A model generated the notes under the pieces. That model worked only from the letters and a program-made list of their open reading frames with translations. It was not told the DNA's origin and did not search any database. From contig JAFCFQ010000004.1 of assembly GCA_017608545.1 (NCBI GenBank), positions 1 to 15,549 on the forward strand: DNA of 15,549 nt, given 5' to 3'. Each line of letters opens with the position of its first letter. The stretch's first letter is position 1. Below, piece by piece: positions 1 through 6,644 of this stretch. This DNA is from Candidatus Aenigmatarchaeota archaeon. Its GTDB lineage: Archaea; Aenigmatarchaeota; Aenigmatarchaeia; Aenigmatarchaeales; Aenigmatarchaeaceae. The position numbers were made by a program, and so were the translations under genes.

Positions 1-28
1 TAATTATTCAGTACTTATTCTATAGTAA

Positions 29-114
29 GCGGAGGTAGCCAAGTCTGGTCTAAGGCGCAGGACTGAGGCTCCTGTGGGTTAGTCCCTTCGCAGGTTCAAA
101 TCCTGCCCTCCGCA
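29..114 (+). tRNA. tRNA-Leu (anticodon GAG)
   Basis: Complete class II tRNA. The acceptor stem GCGGAGG (29-35) pairs with CCTCCGC (107-113) and A114 is the discriminator. The D stem is GCC/GGC. The anticodon stem CAGGA/TCCTG (58-62/70-74) encloses the loop CTGAGGC, giving anticodon GAG at 65-67 (Leu, CUU/CUC codons). The long variable arm has a GGG/CCC stem (76-78/84-86), and the T arm GCAGG-TTCAAAT-CCTGC is at 90-106. No intron is needed and the 3' CCA is not encoded. Only 28 bases precede it, so its promoter cannot be judged. Confidence 0.97.
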
Positions 115-434
115 TCAAATTCCGAAGCGAATTGGCTTTATTTAGTTAATTAAACCAAAACAATTTGAATAGAAATTAATGATCAGTCTTAAATTCTGAT
201 TTTGATGACCAACTAATTCATAATTATTTAAATTTAACATCATAATAGATAACATATGTCATACATTAAAATAAAAAGGAAACCAAAAAGAAGAATAATT
301 TTTAAAACCAAAAAAGAAATATCAATCAGATTTTAATTGAAATTCCTAACTATCAAATAAATTTTTCTTTGATAAATTTCTAACATAATTTATAAAAAAT
401 AATCCTTAAATCCTGATTTTTCTATATTTTTAGT
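115..434. other. Intergenic region, no gene seen
   Basis: This 320-base, very AT-rich stretch follows tRNA-Leu and has no convincing ORF. A short inverted repeat, AATTC (118-122) with GAATT (129-133), lies immediately 3' of the tRNA and could be a processing or termination hairpin, though the stem is only 5 bp. A TATA-like TTTATAAAA at about 390-398 lies roughly 40 bases before the next start codon. Nothing else stands out. Confidence 0.5.
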
Positions 435-752
435 ATGGAAAGAAAGAAGTTAGGAAAACTACTACTCTTTATTTGGATAATTTTACTTATTTTGTTTATC
501 ATTATTCAGATACTATTAATTCATGGATACTTACAAGGTTATGAAATAATTCAAATTGTAATAGGATTCTTTTTTGCAGTTTCTTTTTTCGGTTTTCTTA
601 TAATAAAATTTGGCATTGAGTTTTTTTCTTCGTTTGATATTATAAAAATAAAAAAGGAAAGAAGGAAAATTAAACCAAATTGGAAAATAAATCTGATTAT
701 TGGTTTAGTGCTTCTATTCTTAATGTTGTTAATCTTTTTGGTGATAATATGA
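435..752 (+). CDS. Small membrane protein, unknown function
   Basis: 105 aa, not recognised. It is dominated by hydrophobic segments: about residues 8-30 (LLLFIWIILLILFIIIQILLI), 38-60 (IIQIVIGFFFAVSFFGFLIIKFG) and 86-105 (INLIIGLVLLFLMLLIFLVII). A strongly basic loop (KIKKERRKIK, about 70-80) lies between the second and third. The basic N-terminus (MERKKLGK) and basic loop suggest both are cytoplasmic, but the topology is inferred. It stands alone between tRNA-Leu and a ribbon-helix-helix-like fragment. The ATG is supported by the AT-rich upstream region, and no Shine-Dalgarno is visible. No enzymatic motif is seen. Confidence 0.7.
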   Translation: MERKKLGKLLLFIWIILLILFIIIQILLIHGYLQGYEIIQIVIGFFFAVSFFGFLIIKFGIEFFSSFDIIKIKKERRKIKPNWKINLIIGLVLLFLMLLIFLVII

Positions 753-759
753 AACTCAT

Positions 760-870
760 ACCTATTGTGAAGAATTCTTAGATAAAGAAGCTAATGAGAA
801 ACAGATTTCTAGAAGCGAGGTTATTAGAAGTAAGCTTTGGGTGTGTTATTGGAGTGAGAAAGATTTGTAA
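760..870 (+). pseudogene. Ribbon-helix-helix antitoxin-like remnant
   Basis: One frame is open from 748 to the TAA ending at 870 but has no ATG. It reads about 40 residues containing EANEKQISRSEVIR, which resembles the helix-turn-helix part of ribbon-helix-helix antitoxins and regulators (typically '...GxSRSEVIRxAL'). The N-terminal strand that binds DNA in that family is missing, and the end (KLWVCYWSEKDL) does not look like the family. It is best read as the decayed 3' part of such a gene. Chance similarity of a short AT-rich frame cannot be excluded. Confidence 0.3.
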
Positions 871-878
871 AGATTAAC

Positions 879-886
879 TTTAAAAA
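879..886 (+). promoter_or_regulatory. TATA box of the HEPN-like gene
   Basis: TTTAAAAA lies 23-30 bases before the ATG at 909. This spacing would place the transcription start at or next to the start codon (leaderless transcript). No Shine-Dalgarno is present, which agrees. Confidence 0.45.
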
Positions 887-908
887 CATTAAACTTTAAG
901 AAATTTTT

Positions 909-1598
909 ATGGCTGATATAGAAAGATTAAAAAAATTAATCAAAATTTTTGAAAATAGACTAAAAACAGAAAAAACTGTATATTCACTAGATGGAAATTA
1001 TTATAAAAACCCATCTGTTTATTTTTTATTTAAAGATATTTTAGAAATGGCTAGGAAGTGTATGCCTGATGATGAAACATTTTTTATTAATTCTTTAAAC
1101 CATTTAGATAGGTATAGTGAAACATATCTACTAGAAAAATTTTTAAAAACTACACTTTCTTACACTAAAGACCTTATTAAATTATATGAAGAAACAGAAA
1201 CTCTTAAATCCGAAGGTAAACTGTTTTTAAGTGCTAGAGAAAAATATAAAATGGCTGAAAAATCTTTTGGAATAGATGATAAACCTGCTGTTTTTAGTAA
1301 TTTAACCACGGCATTAGAACTTGCTATTAAAGAAAAATTAGAAATACCTGCAACAATTCCTAACATTCACATAAGAGCTATTTTAAAATTTTTCGTTAAG
1401 AAAAAAATTTTACCACGTTACTCTAAGCAAATCTTGAAAAAAATACCAGATTTAAGAAACCCTTCTATACATCAAGGTTTTAATCCTAGTAGAAAAGATT
1501 GTATAGATGCTATAAAGAGTGTAGATGAATTTTTATCTAAATTAGAAACTAAAAAAATTCATAAAAAAATAATAGAAGAAGCTATTAACTTAATATAA
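909..1598 (+). CDS. Predicted HEPN-domain protein
   Basis: 229 aa, mostly helical and Lys-rich, with no membrane segment. The C-terminal part (about residues 115-215) looks like an HEPN helical bundle. It ends in ..DLRNPSIHQGFNPSRKDC.., where R183-N-P-S-I-H188 fits the HEPN catalytic signature Rx4-6H, followed by a long closing helix (DAIKSVDEFLSKL). HEPN proteins are commonly metal-independent RNases in toxin-antitoxin, abortive-infection and RNA-processing systems, or non-catalytic scaffolds. The N-terminal ~110 residues are not recognised. It lies next to an antitoxin-like remnant and a degenerate tRNA-like sequence near a tRNA gene, which suggests an acquired defence or addiction gene. 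The family call rests on one motif and helical character, so the activity is inferred. Confidence 0.6.
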   Translation: MADIERLKKLIKIFENRLKTEKTVYSLDGNYYKNPSVYFLFKDILEMARKCMPDDETFFINSLNHLDRYSETYLLEKFLKTTLSYTKDLIKLYEETETLKSEGKLFLSAREKYKMAEKSFGIDDKPAVFSNLTTALELAIKEKLEIPATIPNIHIRAILKFFVKKKILPRYSKQILKKIPDLRNPSIHQGFNPSRKDCIDAIKSVDEFLSKLETKKIHKKIIEEAINLI

Positions 1599-1616
1599 AT
1601 GAAGTTAAATGAAACA

Positions 1617-1689
1617 AAAAAGGGAAAGATGGTTAAGGAAGAAAACCGTAGTTGTCTTCTTCAGTGGGTTCAAATCCTACCCGTTTTTA
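1617..1689 (+). pseudogene. Degenerate tRNA-like sequence
   Basis: A 73-base stretch has tRNA spacing but broken details. The T arm GTGGG-TTCAAAT-CCTAC (1664-1680) is good. AAAAAGG (1617-1623) pairs with CCGTTTT (1681-1687) except for one A-G. A 7-nt loop (1647-1653) is closed by GAAGAAAAC/GTCTTCTTC with one mismatch and would put TAG in the anticodon position. Against function, the D stem does not pair, U8 and U33 are missing, and the acceptor stem is A/T-rich. CCGTAG and CTTC also resemble the variable region of class II tRNAs, so it may instead be the decayed 3' half of a Leu/Ser tRNA. It shares GGTTCAAATCCT with tRNA-Leu at 93-104. Confidence 0.35.
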
Positions 1690-1746
1690 CTGAGAGTAGC
1701 AATAAGGATTTAAAGATTCGTTTTTTATTATCTTTGTAATGATTAA

Positions 1747-1941
1747 ATGGTTTCAGATGAAGAAATATCAAAAAAACTTCAAGAAATGGAAAAGAAGGTG
1801 GAATATGTAGTCGAAGAAATGATAGAGAAAGCAGAAGAGTTAGGAATAGTAAAAAGAATGGATAGAAATGGATTAAATTATAAAAACTCTCAAAAGGCAA
1901 CTAATGATGATATTAAGAGGAAAGCCTTTAAATGGATATGA
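1747..1941 (+). CDS. Small coiled-coil-like protein, possibly frameshifted
   Basis: 64 aa, not recognised. Residues 1-45 are charged and helical (ISKKLQEMEKKVEYVVEEM then IEKAEELGIVKRMDRNGL) with a heptad-like pattern, so they look like real protein. The last ~20 residues have poor composition. The frame one base over continues open from the ATG at 1904 to 2032, so the gene may be broken by an indel near 1900-1935. No clear Shine-Dalgarno is present. No function can be assigned. Confidence 0.4.
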   Translation: MVSDEEISKKLQEMEKKVEYVVEEMIEKAEELGIVKRMDRNGLNYKNSQKATNDDIKRKAFKWI

Positions 1942-2032
1942 TGAACTTGATTTAGTCATAAAATCTGGAATTGTTGGCCAACATAATTTTCCAAAATCCT
2001 TAGATTATATAATGAAAAGGAATATATCTTAA
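1904..2032 (+). pseudogene. Possible 3' part of the broken small gene
   Basis: This 42-codon frame overlaps the end of the preceding ORF in a different frame. It reads MMILRGKPLNGYDELDLVIK and on to a TAA ending at 2032. Its composition is more protein-like than the last residues of the overlapping ORF, consistent with a single gene split by a frameshift. GYDELDLVIKSG faintly recalls the DEVDLVIRTGG motif of the uppS gene just downstream, but the match is too short to argue duplication. Confidence 0.25.
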
Positions 2033-2173
2033 TTATAAAATTCTCAAATAGTTTTTTAAGTTCGGATAAGTATTTACAATAAAGAGTTCAGAAAAAATAA
2101 AGTAGAATATTTAAGCAGAGGAAGAATGATACTTCAACAGTTATTTTTTTGTAAAACTTACTAACCTCATTTA

Positions 2174-2180
2174 TTTAAAT
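2174..2180 (+). promoter_or_regulatory. TATA box of uppS
   Basis: TTTAAAT lies 24-30 bases before the uppS ATG. The spacing predicts a leaderless or nearly leaderless transcript, and no Shine-Dalgarno is seen before the start. Confidence 0.5.
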
Positions 2181-2203
2181 TATAAAAATATAATAGTATT
2201 TTC

Positions 2204-2908
2204 ATGAAAGGCATGATTATTCCAAGGCATCTAGGTATCATTCTAGATGGAAATCGTAGATGGGCACTTAAACACAACTTAAAACCATGGGAAGGACATT
2301 ATTATGGAGCTGAAAAATTTGAAAAATTTTTAGAGTGGTGCACAGAATTAAAAATACCTCAAGTTTCTGCTTATGTTTTATCAACAGAAAATCTAAATAG
2401 ACCAGAAAGAGAAGTAAAAGAGCTATTTAAACTTTTTCAAAAAGAATTAGAAAAACTTGAAACTGAAAAAAAATCCTTTCTAGAAAAATATGAAATAAAA
2501 ATGAAATTCATAGGAAACTTAAGTAAATTGCCTTTAGGGCTTCGTAGAGTAATGGGAAGAATAATGAAAAAAACAGAAAAATATAACAAAAGAGTTTTTA
2601 ATTTGTTGGTTGCATACGGAGGAAAATTTGAGCTAACTCAAGCTGTTAAAAAAATAGCAAGAAAAGCCATGGAAAAAGGGATAGTAACTATAACAAGAAA
2701 AGAAATAGAAAAAAATTTGCTTATAAAAGATGAAGTTGATTTAGTTATTCGAACTGGAGGAGAAAATAGGTTGTCTAATTTCTTACCTTGGCAAACAACA
2801 TATGCAGAATTAATAGTTTTGAAAAAACTATGGCCAGACTTTACAAAAAAAGATCTAATAAAATGTATTAAAGAATACAGCAGAAGACAAAGAAGATTTG
2901 GTTATTAA
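2204..2908 (+). CDS. uppS: cis-prenyltransferase (polyprenyl diphosphate synthase)
   Basis: 234 aa, full length for the UPP/dehydrodolichyl diphosphate synthase family. It condenses isopentenyl diphosphates in cis onto an allylic primer to make the long polyprenyl lipid carrier used for surface glycans and N-glycosylation in archaea. The N-terminal signature IPRHLGIILDGNRRWA carries the catalytic Asp15 with Gly16, Asn17 and Arg18/Arg19, which bind the allylic diphosphate. The C-terminal signature R183-T-G-G-E-N-R189-L-S-N-F is the IPP-binding region. The ATG at 2204 fits the TATA spacing; an in-frame ATG lies three codons later. It converges on lysS, and the two stop codons overlap (4 bases shared). 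Chain length of the product cannot be read from the sequence. Confidence 0.95.
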   Translation: MKGMIIPRHLGIILDGNRRWALKHNLKPWEGHYYGAEKFEKFLEWCTELKIPQVSAYVLSTENLNRPEREVKELFKLFQKELEKLETEKKSFLEKYEIKMKFIGNLSKLPLGLRRVMGRIMKKTEKYNKRVFNLLVAYGGKFELTQAVKKIARKAMEKGIVTITRKEIEKNLLIKDEVDLVIRTGGENRLSNFLPWQTTYAELIVLKKLWPDFTKKDLIKCIKEYSRRQRRFGY

Positions 2909-4365
2909 TTTTTCTTTTCAGGTCTCATAAAAGGAAATAATATAACATCTCTTATAGATTTTGAGTTTGTAAGCAACATGACTAACCTATCTATACCAAT
3001 ACCAATTCCTCCTAAAGGTGGCATCCCATATTCCAATGCTCTAATGAAATCTTCATCTAAAGCTTCTGTCCAAGGTTCTTCTACCTTTTTTCTCATTTTT
3101 ACTTGTTCTTCCAACAATTTTCTCTGCAATATAGGGTCATTTAATTCAGAATATGCATTTCCAAGTTCTAATCCACATACGAATGGTTCAAATCTTTCAA
3201 CAAGTTCTGGATTTCCTCTTTTTAATTTACATAATGGTGTTGTTTCTTTTGGATAATCCATTACTATTGTAGGATTGATTATTTTTTTATTAATACTTTC
3301 AAATAACTCATTTATTATTTCTCCTTTCTTCATATTATCAGAAATTTCTATATTATGTTTTTTTGCAACTTTTTTTAGTTCTTCCAAATTCATTTTACTA
3401 ACATCTTCTCCAAGATATTTTTTAATCGCATCTATTACTGTAATTCTTTCCCATTTAGCTAAATCTACTTTATGGCCTTGATATTCTATTTGGGTTGTCC
3501 CAAAAACTTTTTTTGCTACATATTTAATTAATTCTTCAAACAAATCCATAACACCATAATAGTCTATGTAAGTTTTGTAAATTTCTAATTGTGTAAATTC
3601 TGGGTTGTGCCTTACATCTATTGCCTCGTTTCTAAAATCCTTTGCAAATTCATAAACACCATCGAATCCTCCAACAATTAATCTTTTCAAATATAATTCA
3701 TCTGATGTTCTAAGATAAACATCCATTTTTAATTCATTTAAAAAAGTTTTAAATGGTTTTGCTGCTGCTCCACCATAAATTGGTTGGAGTACAGGCGTTT
3801 CAACTTCTAAAAATCCTCTTTGATTGAGAAATTCTCTTATAGCATCAATAATTTTTGTTCTTAATATAAAAGTCTTCCTAACTTGAGGATTCATTATTAA
3901 ATCTAAGTATCTTTGTCTATACCTGATTTCAACATCTTTTAACCCATACCATTGAGAAGGTAAAGTTCTAAGAGCTTTTGCCAGTAAAGTTAATTTTTTA
4001 ACCAAAATGCTAAGTTCTCCTTTTATTGTCTTTATAATTCCCCCCTCAACTCCAATTATATCTCCAATATTCAATTTAGAAAATAATTTGTATTCTTTTT
4101 CAGAAACATTTTCTGCACTAATGAATACCTGAATTTTTCCAGAAGAATCTTCTATATGAGCAAAACTTAATTTTCCATGGTGTCTTTTAGACCTTATTCT
4201 TCCAGCCACTGCAATTTTAATGTTTTCTATTTTTTCTCCAGATTTTATATCAGAATATTTTTCTATAACTTCTTTTATGTAATGAGTTCTATCAAATTTA
4301 TATGGGTAAGGTTCAAATCCCATTTTCCTTATTTCTTCCAATTCTTTAATTGCTTTTTCCATCAT
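2905..4365 (-). CDS. lysS: Lysyl-tRNA synthetase, class II
   Basis: 486 aa, normal length for class II LysRS, which charges tRNA-Lys with lysine. An N-terminal OB-fold anticodon-binding domain (about residues 45-140, IAVAGRIRSKRHHGKLSFAH) precedes the class II catalytic core. Motif 2 is around F244-R245-N-E247 (FRNEAIDVRHNPEFTQLE). The amino-acid site segment GLELGNAYSELNDP follows, and motif 3 is GIGIDRLVML with Arg460. Many archaea use an unrelated class I LysRS, so the class II enzyme is a useful lineage marker. The start is the first of two adjacent ATGs, with GTGAT a few bases upstream as Shine-Dalgarno. It diverges from the M50 peptidase gene, and its 3' end overlaps uppS by 4 bases. 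A tRNA-Lys(CUU) lies about 10 kb away. Confidence 0.97.
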   Translation of the reverse strand: MMEKAIKELEEIRKMGFEPYPYKFDRTHYIKEVIEKYSDIKSGEKIENIKIAVAGRIRSKRHHGKLSFAHIEDSSGKIQVFISAENVSEKEYKLFSKLNIGDIIGVEGGIIKTIKGELSILVKKLTLLAKALRTLPSQWYGLKDVEIRYRQRYLDLIMNPQVRKTFILRTKIIDAIREFLNQRGFLEVETPVLQPIYGGAAAKPFKTFLNELKMDVYLRTSDELYLKRLIVGGFDGVYEFAKDFRNEAIDVRHNPEFTQLEIYKTYIDYYGVMDLFEELIKYVAKKVFGTTQIEYQGHKVDLAKWERITVIDAIKKYLGEDVSKMNLEELKKVAKKHNIEISDNMKKGEIINELFESINKKIINPTIVMDYPKETTPLCKLKRGNPELVERFEPFVCGLELGNAYSELNDPILQRKLLEEQVKMRKKVEEPWTEALDEDFIRALEYGMPPLGGIGIGIDRLVMLLTNSKSIRDVILFPFMRPEKKN

Positions 4366-4422
4366 TTTATCACTTTATGACTTTAATTAAAATATTTATA
4401 CTAAATAATATAAAAAAACCTT
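4366..4422. promoter_or_regulatory. Divergent promoter, lysS / M50 peptidase
   Basis: This 57-base, almost purely A/T spacer lies between divergent start codons. Rightward, TTTATA at 4395-4400 lies 23-28 bases before the ATG at 4423, implying a leaderless peptidase transcript. Leftward, a TTTATATT-like box (about 4405-4413) lies ~40-48 bases before the lysS start, leaving room for a short leader with the GTGAT Shine-Dalgarno. The two boxes nearly abut, so initiation in the two directions may interfere. Confidence 0.45.
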
Positions 4423-5613
4423 ATGATAGACCTTTATTTATTGTCTGTGATACTGTTTTTTTTGATATTAGGGATTTTAATATATAGAGACAGAAAAAAC
4501 ATAGATTTCAAGTACATTTTATTTATGAGAAGAACGAAAAAATTTAGAAACATTTTGGATAAAATAGCCAAAAAATCAATTTTATTCTGGAAAATTGTTG
4601 GAACTATTGCTTTTATAGTTTGTCTTTTCTTTATGGCATATGGAACTTATACAATGTTTAATGTTGCTTATTTAGTTTACAAAGGCATTATAACTCAGCC
4701 AGCATTATCCATTGCCCTTCCAGTTCCCTCTGAACAAATGGTTGTTGGTCCAGGTTTTATTGGAATACCATTTTGGTTTTGGATAATAGTTGTTGCAACA
4801 ATTTTAATTCCTCATGAAGCTTTTCACGGTATTATAGCAAGAGCTGAAAAAATAAAATTAAAAGACGTAGGTTTATTACTATTGGCAATTTTTCCTGGGG
4901 CATTTGTTGAGCCCGATGAGAAACAACTTGAGAAATCAAAATTAATGACGAAATTAAGAATTTTTTCTGCTGGAAGTTTTATCAACATTGTTATAGGTTT
5001 GTTAGTAATATTTTTAGTTCAAAGTTTGATCTGGGCTCCTAATGTTAATGGAATATTAATAACAAGTGTAAATGAAACATCACCTGCAGGTGAATTAGGT
5101 TTAAAATCAGGAATGATTTTAGAAAGCATAGATGGAAAAGAAATGAAAATGGGGTTTAACGATTATTCCTTTTTAGTTTTAATGATACCAAAATCAAATA
5201 CAGAAGATATCACAATTTTCATGTCACATTTAATTTTAGCTAAAAGACTTGAAGCATATAAACCAGGAGATGTTGTCAAATTAAAAATTGATGGAAAATA
5301 TTATGATTTAAAACTAGGAGAACACCCTAAAATAGAAAATTTTCCTTATATTGGAATTGGTTCAAAAGTCAATACAAAAAACGTTAGTCTTTTCTTAATT
5401 CTATTTCCTCTCTTAGGAATGATAGCATCTCTTAATATTTTAGTTGGAATTTTTAACATACTTCCTTTATATCCTCTAGACGGGGGTCTAATTGTTAAAG
5501 CTATAAGTGAGAGATATTTTAAGAAAAAATCAAATCAAATAACAATGGCAATAACTTTTGTTTTATTATTTGTTATAATATATGCTTTTTTTGGAGCATT
5601 TATTAGATTTTAA
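4423..5613 (+). CDS. Site-2-protease-like M50 membrane metalloprotease
   Basis: 396 aa. It is an intramembrane zinc protease of the S2P/RseP family, which cuts membrane-anchored substrates such as regulators. The zinc motif HExxH is H131-E-A-F-H135 inside a hydrophobic segment (about 110-138). The third zinc ligand is Asp353 in the LPLYPLDGG motif (347-355). A PDZ-like domain (about 210-300, ILITSVNETSPAGELGLKSG) lies between the catalytic membrane halves. Further membrane segments are at about 3-21, 57-79, 184-207, 322-346 and 374-394. All catalytic residues are present. The gene stands alone with a leaderless-type promoter and converges with nusA. Its substrate is unknown. Confidence 0.9.
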   Translation: MIDLYLLSVILFFLILGILIYRDRKNIDFKYILFMRRTKKFRNILDKIAKKSILFWKIVGTIAFIVCLFFMAYGTYTMFNVAYLVYKGIITQPALSIALPVPSEQMVVGPGFIGIPFWFWIIVVATILIPHEAFHGIIARAEKIKLKDVGLLLLAIFPGAFVEPDEKQLEKSKLMTKLRIFSAGSFINIVIGLLVIFLVQSLIWAPNVNGILITSVNETSPAGELGLKSGMILESIDGKEMKMGFNDYSFLVLMIPKSNTEDITIFMSHLILAKRLEAYKPGDVVKLKIDGKYYDLKLGEHPKIENFPYIGIGSKVNTKNVSLFLILFPLLGMIASLNILVGIFNILPLYPLDGGLIVKAISERYFKKKSNQITMAITFVLLFVIIYAFFGAFIRF

Positions 5614-5684
5614 GTTTACCGCTTAAATTATTCTTTTCTGTATATCATTAAGTGATTTACCCTCTAGAAGATTAAATTTAATAA

Positions 5685-6086
5685 TTAAGGATAAATTTTC
5701 AATTCTTTTATGTTACTATTTCTTGCTAAAAGTTTTCTTATAGCTTTTATATTATTTCCGTTTCTTCCTATTACAGCACCTCTATCTTCTTGGCTTACAG
5801 TTACTATTGCTTTTCCATTTTTTATTTCAATTTTTTTTGCTTTGGAAATCATATTTTTTATAAACTCTTTACTATTTTTAGACCATTCAAAAACTTTTAT
5901 TGGTTTTTCAAGCATTTTTTCTGCAGTTTTTATGTTGCGTCCATTTTTACCTATAGTCATCGCAATTTTTCCAGGATTTACAAGAAAATATATAGTTTCA
6001 GAACGAATGCAATCTCTAACTTCTGTTCCAGTTATATTTTCAAATGCTGTTATTACCCTTATTGTATCATTATCAAAGTCTCTCAT
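5685..6086 (-). CDS. nusA: Archaeal-type transcription factor NusA (two KH domains)
   Basis: 133 aa from the ATG at 6086. It matches the short archaeal NusA, which has only the two KH RNA-binding domains of bacterial NusA. KH1 carries IGKNGRNIK (GKNG at residues 46-49) and KH2 carries IGRNGNNIK (GRNG at 107-110). It presumably binds nascent RNA as part of transcription elongation/termination or rRNA synthesis, by analogy with bacterial NusA. A GTG three codons upstream could also open the frame, but the ATG has GTGA at the right distance (GTGA, 5 bases, ATG), as elsewhere in this operon. It overlaps the end of eL30 by 14 bases, implying translational coupling. It is the last gene of the RNA polymerase cluster here. 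Confidence 0.93.
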   Translation of the reverse strand: MRDFDNDTIRVITAFENITGTEVRDCIRSETIYFLVNPGKIAMTIGKNGRNIKTAEKMLEKPIKVFEWSKNSKEFIKNMISKAKKIEIKNGKAIVTVSQEDRGAVIGRNGNNIKAIRKLLARNSNIKELKIYP

Positions 6087-6345
6087 TTTCTTCACTTAGA
6101 ACTGCTAAAGTAGCTATTGAGAATGGCTTTCCACAAACTATACCAAGTTGTTTTGCAGTACCATCAAAGTTTTCTAATTTTATTCCAGTTAACTTCGTAT
6201 AATGTTCTAAATCTTTTTTAATATTTTCAGGACAATTATTAGCTATTATAACCATTTTTACCTTTCCTAATTTTAAATATTTTATGGCTCTTTTGCTTCC
6301 TAAAATAACTTTTTCTTCTTTTAATATATTTCTTAAATCTATCAT
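6073..6345 (-). CDS. rpl30e: Ribosomal protein eL30 (L30e)
   Basis: 90 aa, typical for archaeal L30e, an L7Ae/L30e/S12e-fold RNA-binding protein of the large subunit. Recognisable segments are KVKMVIIANNCPENIKKDLE (about residues 28-47) and the C-terminal GTAKQLGIVCGKPFSIATLA (about 62-81). Placement between rpoA2 and nusA is the classical archaeal order (rpoH-B-A'-A''-L30e-nusA), which supports the call. The last codons overlap the nusA start. A TATA-like GTTTAAAAAAG lies about 25-35 bases upstream, so it may also have its own promoter. The Shine-Dalgarno is weak (TGATTTT before ATG). Confidence 0.93.
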   Translation of the reverse strand: MIDLRNILKEEKVILGSKRAIKYLKLGKVKMVIIANNCPENIKKDLEHYTKLTGIKLENFDGTAKQLGIVCGKPFSIATLAVLSEENERL

Positions 6346-6388
6346 AAAATCATTTTTTACTTTTAACTTTTTTAAACTTATCGTAAAT

Positions 6389-6616
6389 TTAGACTATACT
6401 TTCTAGTGCTTTTTTTAATTCTTCCTTTGAAGTACTAGATAAAATTCTAAATATTTTATCATTTTTTTCAACATCTTCATTTATTAGCGTTGGATAATTT
6501 GCACCAAAAGAAATTAATTTTATATTTAAAATTTTAATTAAATCATTTAATTTTTTATTTGAAAGCTTGTTTAATTTTTCTTCAAAATCATTCCATTCAT
6601 TAGTATTAATTTTCAT
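6389..6616 (-). CDS. Uncharacterised 75-aa protein inside the RNA polymerase operon
   Basis: 75 aa, not recognised. It is helix-rich and charged, with no membrane segment: an N-terminal helix (WNDFEEKLNKLSNKKLNDLI), a more hydrophobic centre (KLISFGANYPTLI), and a C-terminal helix (STSKEELKKALESIV). It sits between rpoA2 (28-base gap) and eL30 (43-base gap), where archaea normally have no extra gene. A TATA-like AATAATTTAAG lies about 24 bases before its ATG, so it could start a second, leaderless transcript covering eL30 and nusA. A role in transcription or ribosome assembly is suggested by position only. Confidence 0.7.
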   Translation of the reverse strand: MKINTNEWNDFEEKLNKLSNKKLNDLIKILNIKLISFGANYPTLINEDVEKNDKIFRILSSTSKEELKKALESIV

Positions 6617-6644
6617 ATTTAAACTTTAGAAAACCTTGCTTAAA

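Noticed and set aside
1160..1366. Minus-strand frame inside the HEPN-like gene
   Set aside because: Shadow of the sense gene; no promoter or ribosome binding site.
1904..2032. Duplicated fragment of uppS (DELDLVIKSG versus DEVDLVIRTGG)
   Set aside because: Only about ten aligned residues and the following uppS residues do not match; chance is likely.
6087..6095. GTG start for nusA
   Set aside because: The ATG at 6086 has GTGA five bases upstream as in neighbouring genes, and the GTG would sit inside that Shine-Dalgarno.
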